Assembly (NCBI RefSeq): GCF_002252705.1
Contig: NZ_NQLA01000002.1
Coordinates: 1 to 64,000, forward strand
Direction: 5' to 3'
Source of the DNA: Vulcanococcus limneticus LL
Lineage (GTDB): Bacteria; Cyanobacteriota; Cyanobacteriia; PCC-6307; Cyanobiaceae
Length of the DNA stretch: 64,000 bases
In this document: positions 1-7,958 of the stretch, piece by piece
Position numbering within the stretch: position 1 is the first letter of the stretch
How the letters are laid out: each line of letters begins with the position of its first letter
Notes under the pieces: model-generated
What the model was told of the DNA's origin: nothing
Database searches by the model: none
What the model saw: only the letters and a program-made list of their open reading frames with translations
Program-made: the position numbers and the translations under genes

Positions 1-119
1 CCATCCAACGCCTGATCCGCCAGCCGCCGCACCTGCCGCAGGGGATGGGCCCTGGGGATCCGCTCCTCGGTGGAGACGTAGGAGAACAGGGGACCGGTCC
101 GCTCCTGCTGGCCGCGCAT
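1..119 (-). mobile_element. 5' end of an IS5/IS1182-type transposase gene, cut by the window edge
   Basis: Reading the minus strand from the ATG at 119 gives 39 open codons to the window edge. The peptide starts MRGQQERTGPLFSYVSTEER and continues with a segment ending HPLRQVRRLADQALD. The pattern 'M-R-G-x...F-S-Y-x-S-x-E-x-R-I/V-P-x-x-H-P-L-R' is the usual N-terminus of IS5/IS1182-type transposases. The DDE catalytic part lies outside the window, so activity cannot be judged. Terminal inverted repeats were not identified between 120 and 271. Confidence 0.7.
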
Positions 120-271
120 CCGTTCAGTGCCGTTGGGCCATTCTCCCGCGGATCGGTTGGTTTTTCAGCAGCCTCCTAGCCGCACACTCAGTCCATTTCC
201 CGATCTCAGTACCGGTCTATAGTCCGCCGAGCGGCCCTGCGGCGAAGTGGCCGCCTCGATGGCCCTCGCCC

Positions 272-2167
272 ATGGGCCCGAACCCTGACCCGATGTTCCC
301 CTCCCTGCTCGCGGCGGCGGCTGCCGGTTTCCCCGCTGGAGCTGCCGGCAGCGCCTTTCTGGAGGTGGCGCGCCATCCCAGCGGTCTGATCACCCTGCTG
401 GTGTTCGCCGGCGCGATCGTCCTGTTCGTGGGGGGCTGGCTGGCGCCGGAGGTCACGGGCCTGCTGGCGGCGGCCCTGCTGGTGACCTTCAAGGTGCTCA
501 AGCCCGACGAGGCCGTGCGGGGCTTCGGCAGCCCGGCCCTGATCACCCTGATGGGCCTGTTCGCCGTCTCGGCCGGCCTGTTCCGCAGCGGCGGCCTCGA
601 CCGGCTGCGGGCCCTGATCGGCTCCGAGGCCGTGCGCAGCCCACAGCGGATGATCACCCTGCTCGTGACGGTGGTGGCGCCGATCTCGGGCTTCATTCCC
701 AACACCCCGATCGTGGCCACCCTGCTGCCGGTGATCGAGGGCTGGTGCCACCGCCGCGGCGTCTCGCCCTCCAAGGTGCTGCTTCCCCTCTCGTTCGCCA
801 CGGTGCTGGGGGGCACAATCTCCCTGCTGGGCACCTCCACCAACCTGCTGGCCAGCGATGTGAGCCGCCAGTTGGGCTACGGCTCCTTCGAGCTCTTCAG
901 CTTCACCGCCATCGGCATCCCTGTGTGGCTGCTGGGCAGCCTGTATCTGCTCTGGGCCTCCGACCGGCTGCTGCCCGACCGCGGACTCGACGATGGCGAC
1001 CTGCTGAACTCCCTGACCCGCGAGGGCTACCTCACCGAGGTGCAGGTACCGGAGGGCTCGGAGCTGGCCGGCCAGTCGCTGCACAACAGCCGCCTGCAGC
1101 GCCGCTACGACGTGGACGTGCTGGAACTGCAGCGGGGCAATGAGCTCTTCAGCGCCCCCCTGGCGGATCGGGTGCTGCAGGTGGGCGATCGGCTGGTGCT
1201 GCGCTGCAACCGCGAGACCTTGCTCCGGCTGCAGCAGGAGAGCACCGTGCTGCTCTCGCCGCCGGCCGAACAGGAGGAGTGCCTGGAGGAGATGGGCCAT
1301 CCCGAAATCACCACGATGCGCACGGTGGAGGTGCTGCTGCCCAACGGCTCCACGATCACCGGCTCCAGCGTGCGCGACCTCCGCTTTCGCCAGCGCTACA
1401 ACGCCACGCTGCTGGCGGTGCGCCGCGGCAACCAGGTGCTGCGCGAGCTGCTCGGCCAGGTGGTGCTCCAGAGCGGTGATGTGCTGCTGCTGCAGGCTCC
1501 CCTCGACGCCATCCGCGGCATGCAGGCCAACAACGATCTGGTGCTGCTCGATGAGCTGGAAAAGGACATGCCCACCACCAACCGCAAATGGGTGGCGGTG
1601 CTGGTGGCGGCCCTGGTGATCCTGCTGCCCCTGTTCAAGGTGGTGAATCTGATGGCAGCCGTCCTGCTGGGGGTGGTGATCATGGTTGCCACCGGCTGTC
1701 TGCGCCCCGGGGAGCTGCAGCGCTCGGTCCGCTGGGACGTGATCCTGCTGCTGGGCTCCCTCTCCTGCTTCAGCGAGGCGATGCAGAAGACCGGCCTGGC
1801 CGAGGCCCTGGCCACGGACCTGCTCCACTCGCTGCAGGGCTGGCCGGCCTACGCCGTGCTGCTGGTGGTGTTCGTGCTGGCCCAGCTGTTCACCGAGGCC
1901 CTGAGCAACGGCACCACGGTGGTGCTGCTGATGCCGATCGCCACCGCCCTGGCCACGGGGCTGGGGCTACCGCCGAGGGCGTTCATCTTCGCCATCACCT
2001 TCGCCGCCAGCCAGAGCTTCCTCACCCCCATCGGCTACCAGACCAACCTGATGGTGTTCGGACCGGGGCGCTACCGCTTCCTCGACATGACGCGCTACGG
2101 CGCCCCCCTCACCCTGGGGCTGGCCCTGGTGGTGCCCTTCCTGATCTGCCGCCACTTCGGACTCTGA
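272..2167 (+). CDS. SLC13-family anion permease with two TrkA-C domains
   Basis: Integral membrane permease of the SLC13/DASS (sodium:sulfate or dicarboxylate symporter) type. Hydrophobic segments fill residues about 35-230. A soluble middle section (about 250-430) holds two TrkA-C-like repeats, the second beginning near EVLLPNGSTITGSSV. A second membrane block follows from about 435 to the end. The segments PISGFIPNTPIVATLLPVI and GTISLLGTSTNLLASD, and TPIGYQTNLMVFGPG in the second half, match the paired substrate/Na+ signature regions of the family. The order membrane/RCK-C pair/membrane is normal for bacterial sulfate or thiosulfate permeases of this group. Substrate is not determinable; sulfate is the usual guess. 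An in-frame ATG at 293 is an alternative start. Confidence 0.88.
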   Translation: MGPNPDPMFPSLLAAAAAGFPAGAAGSAFLEVARHPSGLITLLVFAGAIVLFVGGWLAPEVTGLLAAALLVTFKVLKPDEAVRGFGSPALITLMGLFAVSAGLFRSGGLDRLRALIGSEAVRSPQRMITLLVTVVAPISGFIPNTPIVATLLPVIEGWCHRRGVSPSKVLLPLSFATVLGGTISLLGTSTNLLASDVSRQLGYGSFELFSFTAIGIPVWLLGSLYLLWASDRLLPDRGLDDGDLLNSLTREGYLTEVQVPEGSELAGQSLHNSRLQRRYDVDVLELQRGNELFSAPLADRVLQVGDRLVLRCNRETLLRLQQESTVLLSPPAEQEECLEEMGHPEITTMRTVEVLLPNGSTITGSSVRDLRFRQRYNATLLAVRRGNQVLRELLGQVVLQSGDVLLLQAPLDAIRGMQANNDLVLLDELEKDMPTTNRKWVAVLVAALVILLPLFKVVNLMAAVLLGVVIMVATGCLRPGELQRSVRWDVILLLGSLSCFSEAMQKTGLAEALATDLLHSLQGWPAYAVLLVVFVLAQLFTEALSNGTTVVLLMPIATALATGLGLPPRAFIFAITFAASQSFLTPIGYQTNLMVFGPGRYRFLDMTRYGAPLTLGLALVVPFLICRHFGL

Positions 2168-2207
2168 TCGGAACAGCCGGAAACCAGCCAGGACCCAGGG
2201 CCGCGTG

Positions 2208-3626
2208 TCACACCAGCCGCGAGCCGCTGGCCCGCTGGCGCTGCTCGGGGTCGAATACGGAGGCCACCGTGCGGATCAGCCAACGGCCCTGGCTGGTCAC
2301 CTCCACCCGGCCGCGCTCGCCCTCTCGCTCCAGCCGCACCAGGCCATCGGCCTCCAGGGCCTGCAGGTCCTGCCACTCGGTGGCGAAGCGCGCCAGGTCC
2401 AGATCCACCTGGAAGTGACACATCACCTCCTTGATCAGGGCGCGGCGCTCCAGCACCGCCGGATCACGCACCACCAGCCCCCGCTCCACCGGCAGCTGGC
2501 CCTGCTCCAGGGCGCCGTAGTAGGCCTTGAGGTCGCGCTGGTTCTGGCTGAACAGGTGGGGGAACTGGCTGATGGCCGTGGGCCCCACCCCCAGCAGATC
2601 CAGCTCGCCGCCAGTGGTGTAGCCCTGGAAGTTGCGGTGCAGGCGCTTCTCCCGGGCGGCTATCGCCAGGCTGTCGCCGGCCAATGCGTAGTGGTCCATG
2701 CCGATGGCGTCGTAGCCAGCGGCGCAGAGCAGCTGGTTGGCGTCATCGAGCATGGCCAGCCGTTGCCGCTGGGTGGGCAGGTCCGCGGCGGCGATCTTGC
2801 GCTGCAGCGGCAGCTGTTCGGGCAGGTAGGCGAAGGAGAACAGCGAGATGCGATCGGGCCGCAGCTCGCGCACCAGCTCCAGGGTGGAGCGGAACCGCTC
2901 GGGGGTCTGCAGCGGCAGGCCGCAGATCAGATCCACGTTCACGCTCTCGAAGGCAGCCTCCCGCAGCCACTCCATGGCCCGGCGCAGCTGCTCCACCGGA
3001 ACCACCCGGTTCACGGCCCGCTGCACCTCGGGGTTGGCGTCCTGGATGCCGAAGCTGATGCGGTTGAAGCCCAGCTGTCGCAGGTGCATGGCGGCATCGC
3101 GGCTGAGAAACTCCGGGTTGACTTCGATCGAGGCCTCCAGATCGGGCTCGAGGTCAAAGTGCTCGGCGATCAGCCCCCAGAGGATCGTCTGCTCCTCGGC
3201 GCTGAGGTAGTTGGGGGTGCCGCCGCCCCAGTGCAGCTGGGCCAGCCGGCGCCGCTGCGGCAGCACGGCGCTGATCAGCTCCAGCTCCTTGGCCAGGGCC
3301 GCCAGGTAGGGCGCCACCACCTTCGAGCCCAGCTGGGTGGTGACCCGGTTGCAGCCGCAATACCAGCAGGCATGGCGGCAGAACGGCACATGCACGTAGA
3401 GGGAAAGGGGCTCGCTGCCGGGCTGGGCCAGCTGGGCCGCCAGGTCGCCGGCCCCCACGGCCGGACTGAAGGCCGCCGCCGTGGGGTAGCTCGTGTAGCG
3501 CGGCACGGGCTTGTCGTATTTGAGCAGCAGCTCCAGCGGGCTGGACTGGGGTTGGGCCGGGGCCAGGGGCTCCGCGGGAGCGGTGGCGGGGCTGCTGGTG
3601 GCCGTGGGGCTGGCGACAGGGGGCAT
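2208..3626 (-). CDS. hemN: Oxygen-independent coproporphyrinogen III oxidase (radical SAM)
   Basis: Converts coproporphyrinogen III to protoporphyrinogen IX without O2, in the heme/chlorophyll pathway. With the chosen ATG the protein has 472 residues. A Pro/Ala-rich leader is followed by the HemN core; the radical-SAM cysteines are C83, C87 and C90 in HVPFCRHACWYCGCN, followed by the GGGTPNYLS stretch. The ORF is open up to 3737, but the added N-terminus is low-complexity Arg/Pro sequence, so the start at 3626 is preferred. It lies downstream of the heme oxygenase gene on the same strand. Adjacent ho2 and hemN are typical of the cyanobacterial low-oxygen tetrapyrrole cluster, so microaerobic induction is likely by inference. 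Confidence 0.93.
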   Translation of the reverse strand: MPPVASPTATSSPATAPAEPLAPAQPQSSPLELLLKYDKPVPRYTSYPTAAAFSPAVGAGDLAAQLAQPGSEPLSLYVHVPFCRHACWYCGCNRVTTQLGSKVVAPYLAALAKELELISAVLPQRRRLAQLHWGGGTPNYLSAEEQTILWGLIAEHFDLEPDLEASIEVNPEFLSRDAAMHLRQLGFNRISFGIQDANPEVQRAVNRVVPVEQLRRAMEWLREAAFESVNVDLICGLPLQTPERFRSTLELVRELRPDRISLFSFAYLPEQLPLQRKIAAADLPTQRQRLAMLDDANQLLCAAGYDAIGMDHYALAGDSLAIAAREKRLHRNFQGYTTGGELDLLGVGPTAISQFPHLFSQNQRDLKAYYGALEQGQLPVERGLVVRDPAVLERRALIKEVMCHFQVDLDLARFATEWQDLQALEADGLVRLEREGERGRVEVTSQGRWLIRTVASVFDPEQRQRASGSRLV

Positions 3627-3742
3627 GGGGCGGGGCGAGGTGGGAGGAAGGCGGACAGGGGGCGAAGCAGGGGGATGGGCGGGGGCTCGCCGGCAGCTCA
3701 GGGGGCGCCGGGACCCTGGATCGGGGCCCCGGCGCACCGCCC

Positions 3743-4525
3743 TCAGGCCGGAGCCAGCTCCGCCAGTTCGGCCAGCAGCCGCTGGGTGGCGCGGAAGGCG
3801 CTCTCGGCCTCCTCCAGCAGCTCCTCCTCCTCAGCCGCAGAGAGATCGAGCTGCTCGAAGCCGTCGTGCAGGGCCTGCTTCAGTTCGGGGGTGGGCCGAT
3901 CGAAGGCCCAGAAGTGCAGCGCCGGCAGGCCATAGGACTGCAGGATCGCGTTGGCCTGGCCGCCCAGCTGCTGGCCGCCGGAGAGGTCGCCGCCGTAGCG
4001 CACATAGACGTGGGCCATCAGCCGGTGCGGGGCCTGCTGGGCCAGCACCCGCAGCTGCTCCAGCCACAGGGCGGCCGCCGCCGAGGCGGGCGCGGCCGGC
4101 AGGGCGGCGAGGGCCTCGGCGTCCTGGGCCAGGGCCTGGCTGCGGGCTAAGGCCGCCCAGGGGATGGCCGTGGAACCGAGGGCCGCGGCCAGCTCGGGCC
4201 CCTGCTCCTCCAGAAGTTCGTAGGCCGGCCGCAGGGCGCGCAGCAGGGCCGCCAGCTGGAAGGGGCTCACCTGTCCCTCCAGCAGGGCCCGGGAAAACAC
4301 CATGCCCTCGGCCTGGCGATGGGCCGCGCCGATGCGGGCATGCAGCCGGCGCACCCGCGGACCGAAGCCCTTGCGCAGGGCGGCATCGTCGCCACCGGCA
4401 TGGGCGGAGATGGCGGCCTCGGCGGCGGCGGGATGGCCAGGGGCGGCCGCCTGCCCAGGGGCTCCGGGGTGACCGGGAGCGCCGGGGTGACCGGAGGCGT
4501 GGGGGGCGGGATGGGTCGTGGTCAT
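3743..4525 (-). CDS. ho2: Heme oxygenase, HO2-like
   Basis: Cleaves heme to biliverdin, the precursor of phycobilins. Of 260 residues, the first 50 are a low-complexity Gly/His/Pro/Ala leader, which is unusual. The heme oxygenase domain follows: the proximal heme ligand is probably H69 in AAHRQAE, and AHVYVRYGGDLSGGQQLGG is the distal-helix signature that packs on the heme. The hemN gene starts about 115 bases downstream on the same strand, and the acsF-type cyclase lies nearby. This context suggests the low-oxygen isoform rather than the constitutive HO1, though sequence alone does not separate them. A candidate operator lies 58-73 bases upstream of the start. Confidence 0.9.
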   Translation of the reverse strand: MTTTHPAPHASGHPGAPGHPGAPGQAAAPGHPAAAEAAISAHAGGDDAALRKGFGPRVRRLHARIGAAHRQAEGMVFSRALLEGQVSPFQLAALLRALRPAYELLEEQGPELAAALGSTAIPWAALARSQALAQDAEALAALPAAPASAAAALWLEQLRVLAQQAPHRLMAHVYVRYGGDLSGGQQLGGQANAILQSYGLPALHFWAFDRPTPELKQALHDGFEQLDLSAAEEEELLEEAESAFRATQRLLAELAELAPA

Positions 4526-4582
4526 GACAGAAGGCGAAGCGAACGCCGGGAGGGGCCCGCAGACCCCGCTCGAACCAACGTT

Positions 4583-4598
4583 ATAACGCTATCGTTGT
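4583..4598. promoter_or_regulatory. Candidate operator, copy 1 (upstream of heme oxygenase)
   Basis: ATAACGCTATCGTTGT is an imperfect palindrome (ATAACG-N4-CGTTGT). It matches 13 of 16 bases with the sequence at 8533-8548 upstream of the hemerythrin-acsF operon. It overlaps a perfect 10-base palindrome, CGTTATAACG, at 4579-4588. The position between two divergent genes, 58 bases from the heme oxygenase start, suits a repressor or activator site. Assignment to the nearby ArsR regulator is inference. Confidence 0.4.
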
Positions 4599-4641
4599 TC
4601 TGCTGTTTCAAGGTTGCGATTTCGTTGCAACCCTTCCCGCC

Positions 4642-5079
4642 ATGGCCGCCCAGCCCTTCCCTTCCGCCAACCCTGGCCACGCAGCCCCAGCGGCGGGTTC
4701 CACTGCCCCGGGCCCGACATCCCCAGCTGGCTCCCCAAGCAGCTCCACTCGCCTGGGCCTGTTGCTGGCACCCCAGGGCCTGCTCAGTGGCGACGGCCAG
4801 CTGCGGGAACTGATCCAGGAGCAACGCGAGCGCAAGGGAGCCCAGGCTTCGATCTGGTACCTGCCCCCCGCCCTGGTGCGGCACCTGGGCCTGGGCCCCG
4901 CCAATGAAGAGGCCGTGGCCACTGCCGATGCCGCGACGCTCACCTGGCTGCAGCTGCGCTTCGGTGGAGCGGTCCGCCCCTGCGACCTGCGGCCGGAGAC
5001 CCTGGCCCAGCAGGCCACCGCGCTGCCGCCCGCCGCGCCCCTGGCGGCTGTGGGCCTGCGGGAGTCGGGGCGGAACTGA
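4642..5079 (+). CDS. Hypothetical protein, divergent from heme oxygenase
   Basis: A 145-residue protein I do not recognise. The first 35 residues are Pro/Ser/Ala-rich and may be disordered or mis-called. The remainder (RLGLLLAPQGLLSGDGQL onward) looks like a small folded soluble domain with several conserved-looking Leu/Arg positions and no membrane segment. It is divergent from the ho2-hemN pair, with about 116 bases between them, so both may share a regulatory region. It is followed by a 12-bp perfect hairpin. The codon pattern is like its neighbours, which supports a real gene. Confidence 0.6.
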   Translation: MAAQPFPSANPGHAAPAAGSTAPGPTSPAGSPSSSTRLGLLLAPQGLLSGDGQLRELIQEQRERKGAQASIWYLPPALVRHLGLGPANEEAVATADAATLTWLQLRFGGAVRPCDLRPETLAQQATALPPAAPLAAVGLRESGRN

Positions 5080-5091
5080 GCCCATGGCAAA

Positions 5092-5119
5092 GCCCGGGAG
5101 ACAGGGCTGTCTCCCGGGC
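5092..5119. terminator. Perfect 12-bp hairpin between convergent genes
   Basis: GCCCGGGAGACA and TGTCTCCCGGGC are exact reverse complements around a GGGC loop. The hairpin sits between the 3' ends of the + strand hypothetical gene and the - strand aldehyde deformylating oxygenase gene. The poly-U tract is very weak (CTTT on the minus strand), so it may be a bidirectional hairpin or mRNA 3'-end stabiliser rather than a strong intrinsic terminator. Confidence 0.5.
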
Positions 5120-5195
5120 CGAACGGCCGCTCTCAGGGACGGCGTGCACGGGACAGCCGGGTGGCTGCGGAACAGCCCAGCTGCCGCGAGCCGGC

Positions 5196-5924
5196 TCAGC
5201 CCAGCGGCACCGTCGCCACCGAGCGGAACACCAGCCGCCGGGCCTCGGTGGCGCTGAAGCCGATCGTCGCCAGCGACTGCTCGAACAGCTCACAGAAGCT
5301 GCCCACCAGATCGGCCGGATCCATGCCGATGGCCCGCATATCCGCCGCCACGGCCTGCAGGATCCGCAGCGTCACGGGCAGGCCGCGCCGGCAGATCGCC
5401 GCCACCGCGTCGCCCACCTCGGCAAAGCGGGCCTGCAGCCACTGCTCGCCGTAGTTGAGATGTTCGGCCTCATCGGCAAGCACCGCCGCAGTGATCGGCT
5501 GGGCGTAGGCATCGGCCACGGGCAGATAGGCGCGGTAGGCCGCCACGGCGAAGCACTCCACGATCAGGCACTGGATCACCAGGCAGCCCGCCAGATCACC
5601 CGCGCTGTCGCACTCCTGAAACAGGGCGTGCAGGGGGGCGAACAGCTGCTTCGCCAGGGCCGCATCGGGCCGCACGCCCAGGTTGGCGCCACAGCCGATG
5701 AAGTCGCGGGCGTGACGACCCTCCATCGCCCCGAGGCGCAGGAGCTCGGCGCCGTCCTCAGGGATGGCGCGGGCCAGCAGCCGGAAATGGCGGTCGGCCA
5801 GGCCCTCACCCACCACCACCACACCGTTGATGCGGCTGTAGGCATCGCGGTAGACAGGGCTGGTGGGATCGGGGCTGGGGGCTGGGGCTGCGGTGCCGGA
5901 GGAGGGGGATTGGCGTGGCGTCAT
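5196..5924 (-). CDS. Aldehyde deformylating oxygenase (fatty alkane synthesis)
   Basis: Diiron enzyme that converts fatty aldehydes to alkanes/alkenes plus formate. It has 242 residues, against about 231 for typical cyanobacterial enzymes, with a Pro/Ser-rich N-terminal extension. The ferritin-like ligand set is visible: Glu in VVVGEGLADRH, Glu and His in AMEGRHARDF, Glu in IVECFAVAAY, and Glu/His in DEAEHLNYGEQW. YRDAYSRINGVVV is the usual N-terminal signature. The ATG overlaps the stop of the upstream desaturase as ATGA, so translation is probably coupled. The partner acyl-ACP reductase, normally adjacent, is not in this window. The ORF extends upstream to 6101 but that part is a shadow of the desaturase gene. 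Confidence 0.92.
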   Translation of the reverse strand: MTPRQSPSSGTAAPAPSPDPTSPVYRDAYSRINGVVVVGEGLADRHFRLLARAIPEDGAELLRLGAMEGRHARDFIGCGANLGVRPDAALAKQLFAPLHALFQECDSAGDLAGCLVIQCLIVECFAVAAYRAYLPVADAYAQPITAAVLADEAEHLNYGEQWLQARFAEVGDAVAAICRRGLPVTLRILQAVAADMRAIGMDPADLVGSFCELFEQSLATIGFSATEARRLVFRSVATVPLG

Positions 5925-6886
5925 CGGGGATGGCGTGGGGGGAACGGGCGTGTGGTCTGCAACGGGGCTGTGGCACGCGGAGATGGCGCGGTATGGGCCG
6001 GCGCCACCGCGTGCAGGGGGGCCGCCAGACGGATGCGACGGGCCAGACCCAGCCGCCGCAGCAGGCGGATGTGCTGCCAGGTGAGGTCGAGCTCCCACCA
6101 CTGGAAGCCCATGCGGGCGCTGCTGGGGTAGGCGTGGTGATTGTTATGCCAACCCTCCCCGAAGCTGAGCAGGGCCACCCACCAGTTGTTGCGGGAGCCA
6201 TCACCACTGGCATGGCACACATAGCCCCAGCGGTGGGTGGCGGAGTTCACCAGCCAGGTCACGTGGTAGACGAGCACCAGCCGCAGCGGAATGCCCCACA
6301 GCACCAGGGCCCAGCCACCGGCGCCCGTGGCCTCGCCCAGGGCGTAGAGAAGAACAGCCAGCGGCACCTGCAGGAGCAGGAAGTTGCGGTTCAGCCAGCG
6401 GTAGTAAGGGACCTGCTGCAGATCGGGCGTGAGCTGGTGCACATAGCGCTTGGCGGGCACGTCGTGCAGCATCCAGGCGAAGTGGCTCCACCAGAAGCCC
6501 AGATGGCTGTTGTGGTGGTCGGCCGGATCGTCGGAGTGGAGGTGGTGGTGGCGGTGCAGGCCGGCCCAGTCGATCGGGCCGTGCTGGCAACTGAGGGTGC
6601 CGCAGGTGGTGATCACCGCCTCCAGCCAGCGCGGCACCTGGAAGGAGCTGTGGGCCAGCAGACGGTGGTAGCCGAGGGTCACCCCCACGCAGGCGGTGAG
6701 CCAGTAGAGGACCAGCAGCACCACCACCGCCGTGGGGCTCCAGAAGCGCGGCAGCAGGGCCACCAGCGCCAGCCCATGGATCGCCACCATGAAGGCGACG
6801 GTGCCCCAGCTGAGGCGCAGCCGCCGGGGCTCCACCGCAATGCCCCGCCGCAGCGGCGGCAGCGGGGCCAGGGTCGCCGAACTCAC
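5921..6886 (-). CDS. Acyl-lipid/acyl-CoA delta-9-type fatty acid desaturase
   Basis: Membrane diiron desaturase of 321 residues with the three histidine boxes: HRLLAH (74-79), HRHHH (111-115) and WHNNHHAYP late in the protein. Four hydrophobic stretches lie around the boxes. It starts with GTG, overlapping the acsF stop (GTGA), and its own stop overlaps the next start (ATGA), so it sits inside a translationally coupled operon. In Synechococcus sp. PCC 7002 a desaturase gene (desF) belongs, as I recall, to the oxygen-regulated ChlR regulon with chlAII, ho2 and hemN. This gene could be that counterpart. The Pro/Arg-rich C-terminal tail looks degenerate. Confidence 0.9.
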   Translation of the reverse strand: MSSATLAPLPPLRRGIAVEPRRLRLSWGTVAFMVAIHGLALVALLPRFWSPTAVVVLLVLYWLTACVGVTLGYHRLLAHSSFQVPRWLEAVITTCGTLSCQHGPIDWAGLHRHHHLHSDDPADHHNSHLGFWWSHFAWMLHDVPAKRYVHQLTPDLQQVPYYRWLNRNFLLLQVPLAVLLYALGEATGAGGWALVLWGIPLRLVLVYHVTWLVNSATHRWGYVCHASGDGSRNNWWVALLSFGEGWHNNHHAYPSSARMGFQWWELDLTWQHIRLLRRLGLARRIRLAAPLHAVAPAHTAPSPRATAPLQTTRPFPPRHPR

Positions 6887-7950
6887 GCGCCCTCCGTGCT
6901 GGCCACCATCGGCTGGCCGAACTGGCGCACCAGCAGGCCGGCGAAGCGCACCTGCAGCCCCAGCTTGCGCAGGGCGCGGCCCAGGCCGGAGGGCTCCTCG
7001 GCGAGGGCCTTGATGGCGCGGTAGGTCTCCACCAGACGGTCGCGCAGCTCGAAGTAGGCGCGGCCCTCCAGGGCGAACACCACCGGGAAGGCCCGGCGCG
7101 CGGTGCGGTTGGTCTGACGCATCACCTCCTCATCGAACAGGGAGGGATCCATGCCGAGCAGCCGGTAGAAGTTGCCGCGCTCACACACCGTGAGGCTGTG
7201 GGTCAGGAACACCGACCACAGGAAGAAACGGCTCAGCAGCCGGCCGCGCAGGCCTCGGCGCAGGGCGGGGTTGCAGCGGATCAGTACGTTGAAGATGTCG
7301 CCGTGGCGGTTCTCGTCCTGGCACCAGGGCTCAAAGAAGTCGAACAGGGGAGCAAAGCTGTTGTCCGGGTTGGCCTTGAGATGCCGGTCGATCAGGATGT
7401 AGCGCCAGTAGCCGATCTTCTCGGAGAGATACACCGAATACAGCACCCAGCTGAGCGGGAACCAGGTGATCGGCCGCTTGCCACTCAGCGACGGCAGGTC
7501 GATCTCGATACCCTCCGCCACCAGGGCCCGGTTGAGGAAGCCGGCGTGGCGGGCCTCATCGCGGGCCATCAGCTGGAACAGGCGGCCGAGTTCGGGGCGG
7601 CTGGCCTTGAAGAGGCGGCGCGAGAGTTCCTTGAACAGCAGGAATCCGGAAAACTCCGACACGCAGGAGCGCACCAGGTAGCTCTCATAGGCCTCCTTCT
7701 CATTTGGAGCGAGATCCTTGAGGCGGTTGAGAGGAGCCTTGCGATCGAAGTGGTCGCGGTTGTAGTCGGTCTCCATCTCGCCGAGCATGGCGTCGAAGGC
7801 CTGGCGCTGGCCCTCCAGGTCCATGGTCGCGGCCTTGTCGATTTCGGTGGTGTAGAAGCGCGGGGTGAGCAGGTCTTCCCGCAGGTGGGGGGCCGGGCCG
7901 GCGGCGGGGGAGAGGGCAGGGCCCGAGACGGCAGAAACAGTGGCGGTCAT
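6883..7950 (-). CDS. acsF: Mg-protoporphyrin IX monomethyl ester oxidative cyclase
   Basis: Diiron enzyme that forms the isocyclic ring of chlorophyll using O2. Length is 355 residues, as expected for AcsF/ChlA. Iron-ligand motifs are visible: VSEFSGFLL (Glu near 99), ARDEARHAGF (E132, H135) and CQDENRHGD. The segment LLTPRFYTTEID near residues 27-38 is a family hallmark. It begins 8 bases after the hemerythrin-like gene stop and overlaps the desaturase start. Its position near ho2 and hemN suggests the low-oxygen isozyme (chlAII type), but a constitutive copy elsewhere cannot be checked. The N-terminal 20 residues are Ala/Pro-rich. Confidence 0.95.
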   Translation of the reverse strand: MTATVSAVSGPALSPAAGPAPHLREDLLTPRFYTTEIDKAATMDLEGQRQAFDAMLGEMETDYNRDHFDRKAPLNRLKDLAPNEKEAYESYLVRSCVSEFSGFLLFKELSRRLFKASRPELGRLFQLMARDEARHAGFLNRALVAEGIEIDLPSLSGKRPITWFPLSWVLYSVYLSEKIGYWRYILIDRHLKANPDNSFAPLFDFFEPWCQDENRHGDIFNVLIRCNPALRRGLRGRLLSRFFLWSVFLTHSLTVCERGNFYRLLGMDPSLFDEEVMRQTNRTARRAFPVVFALEGRAYFELRDRLVETYRAIKALAEEPSGLGRALRKLGLQVRFAGLLVRQFGQPMVASTEGA

Positions 7951-7958
7951 GGCGGCGA

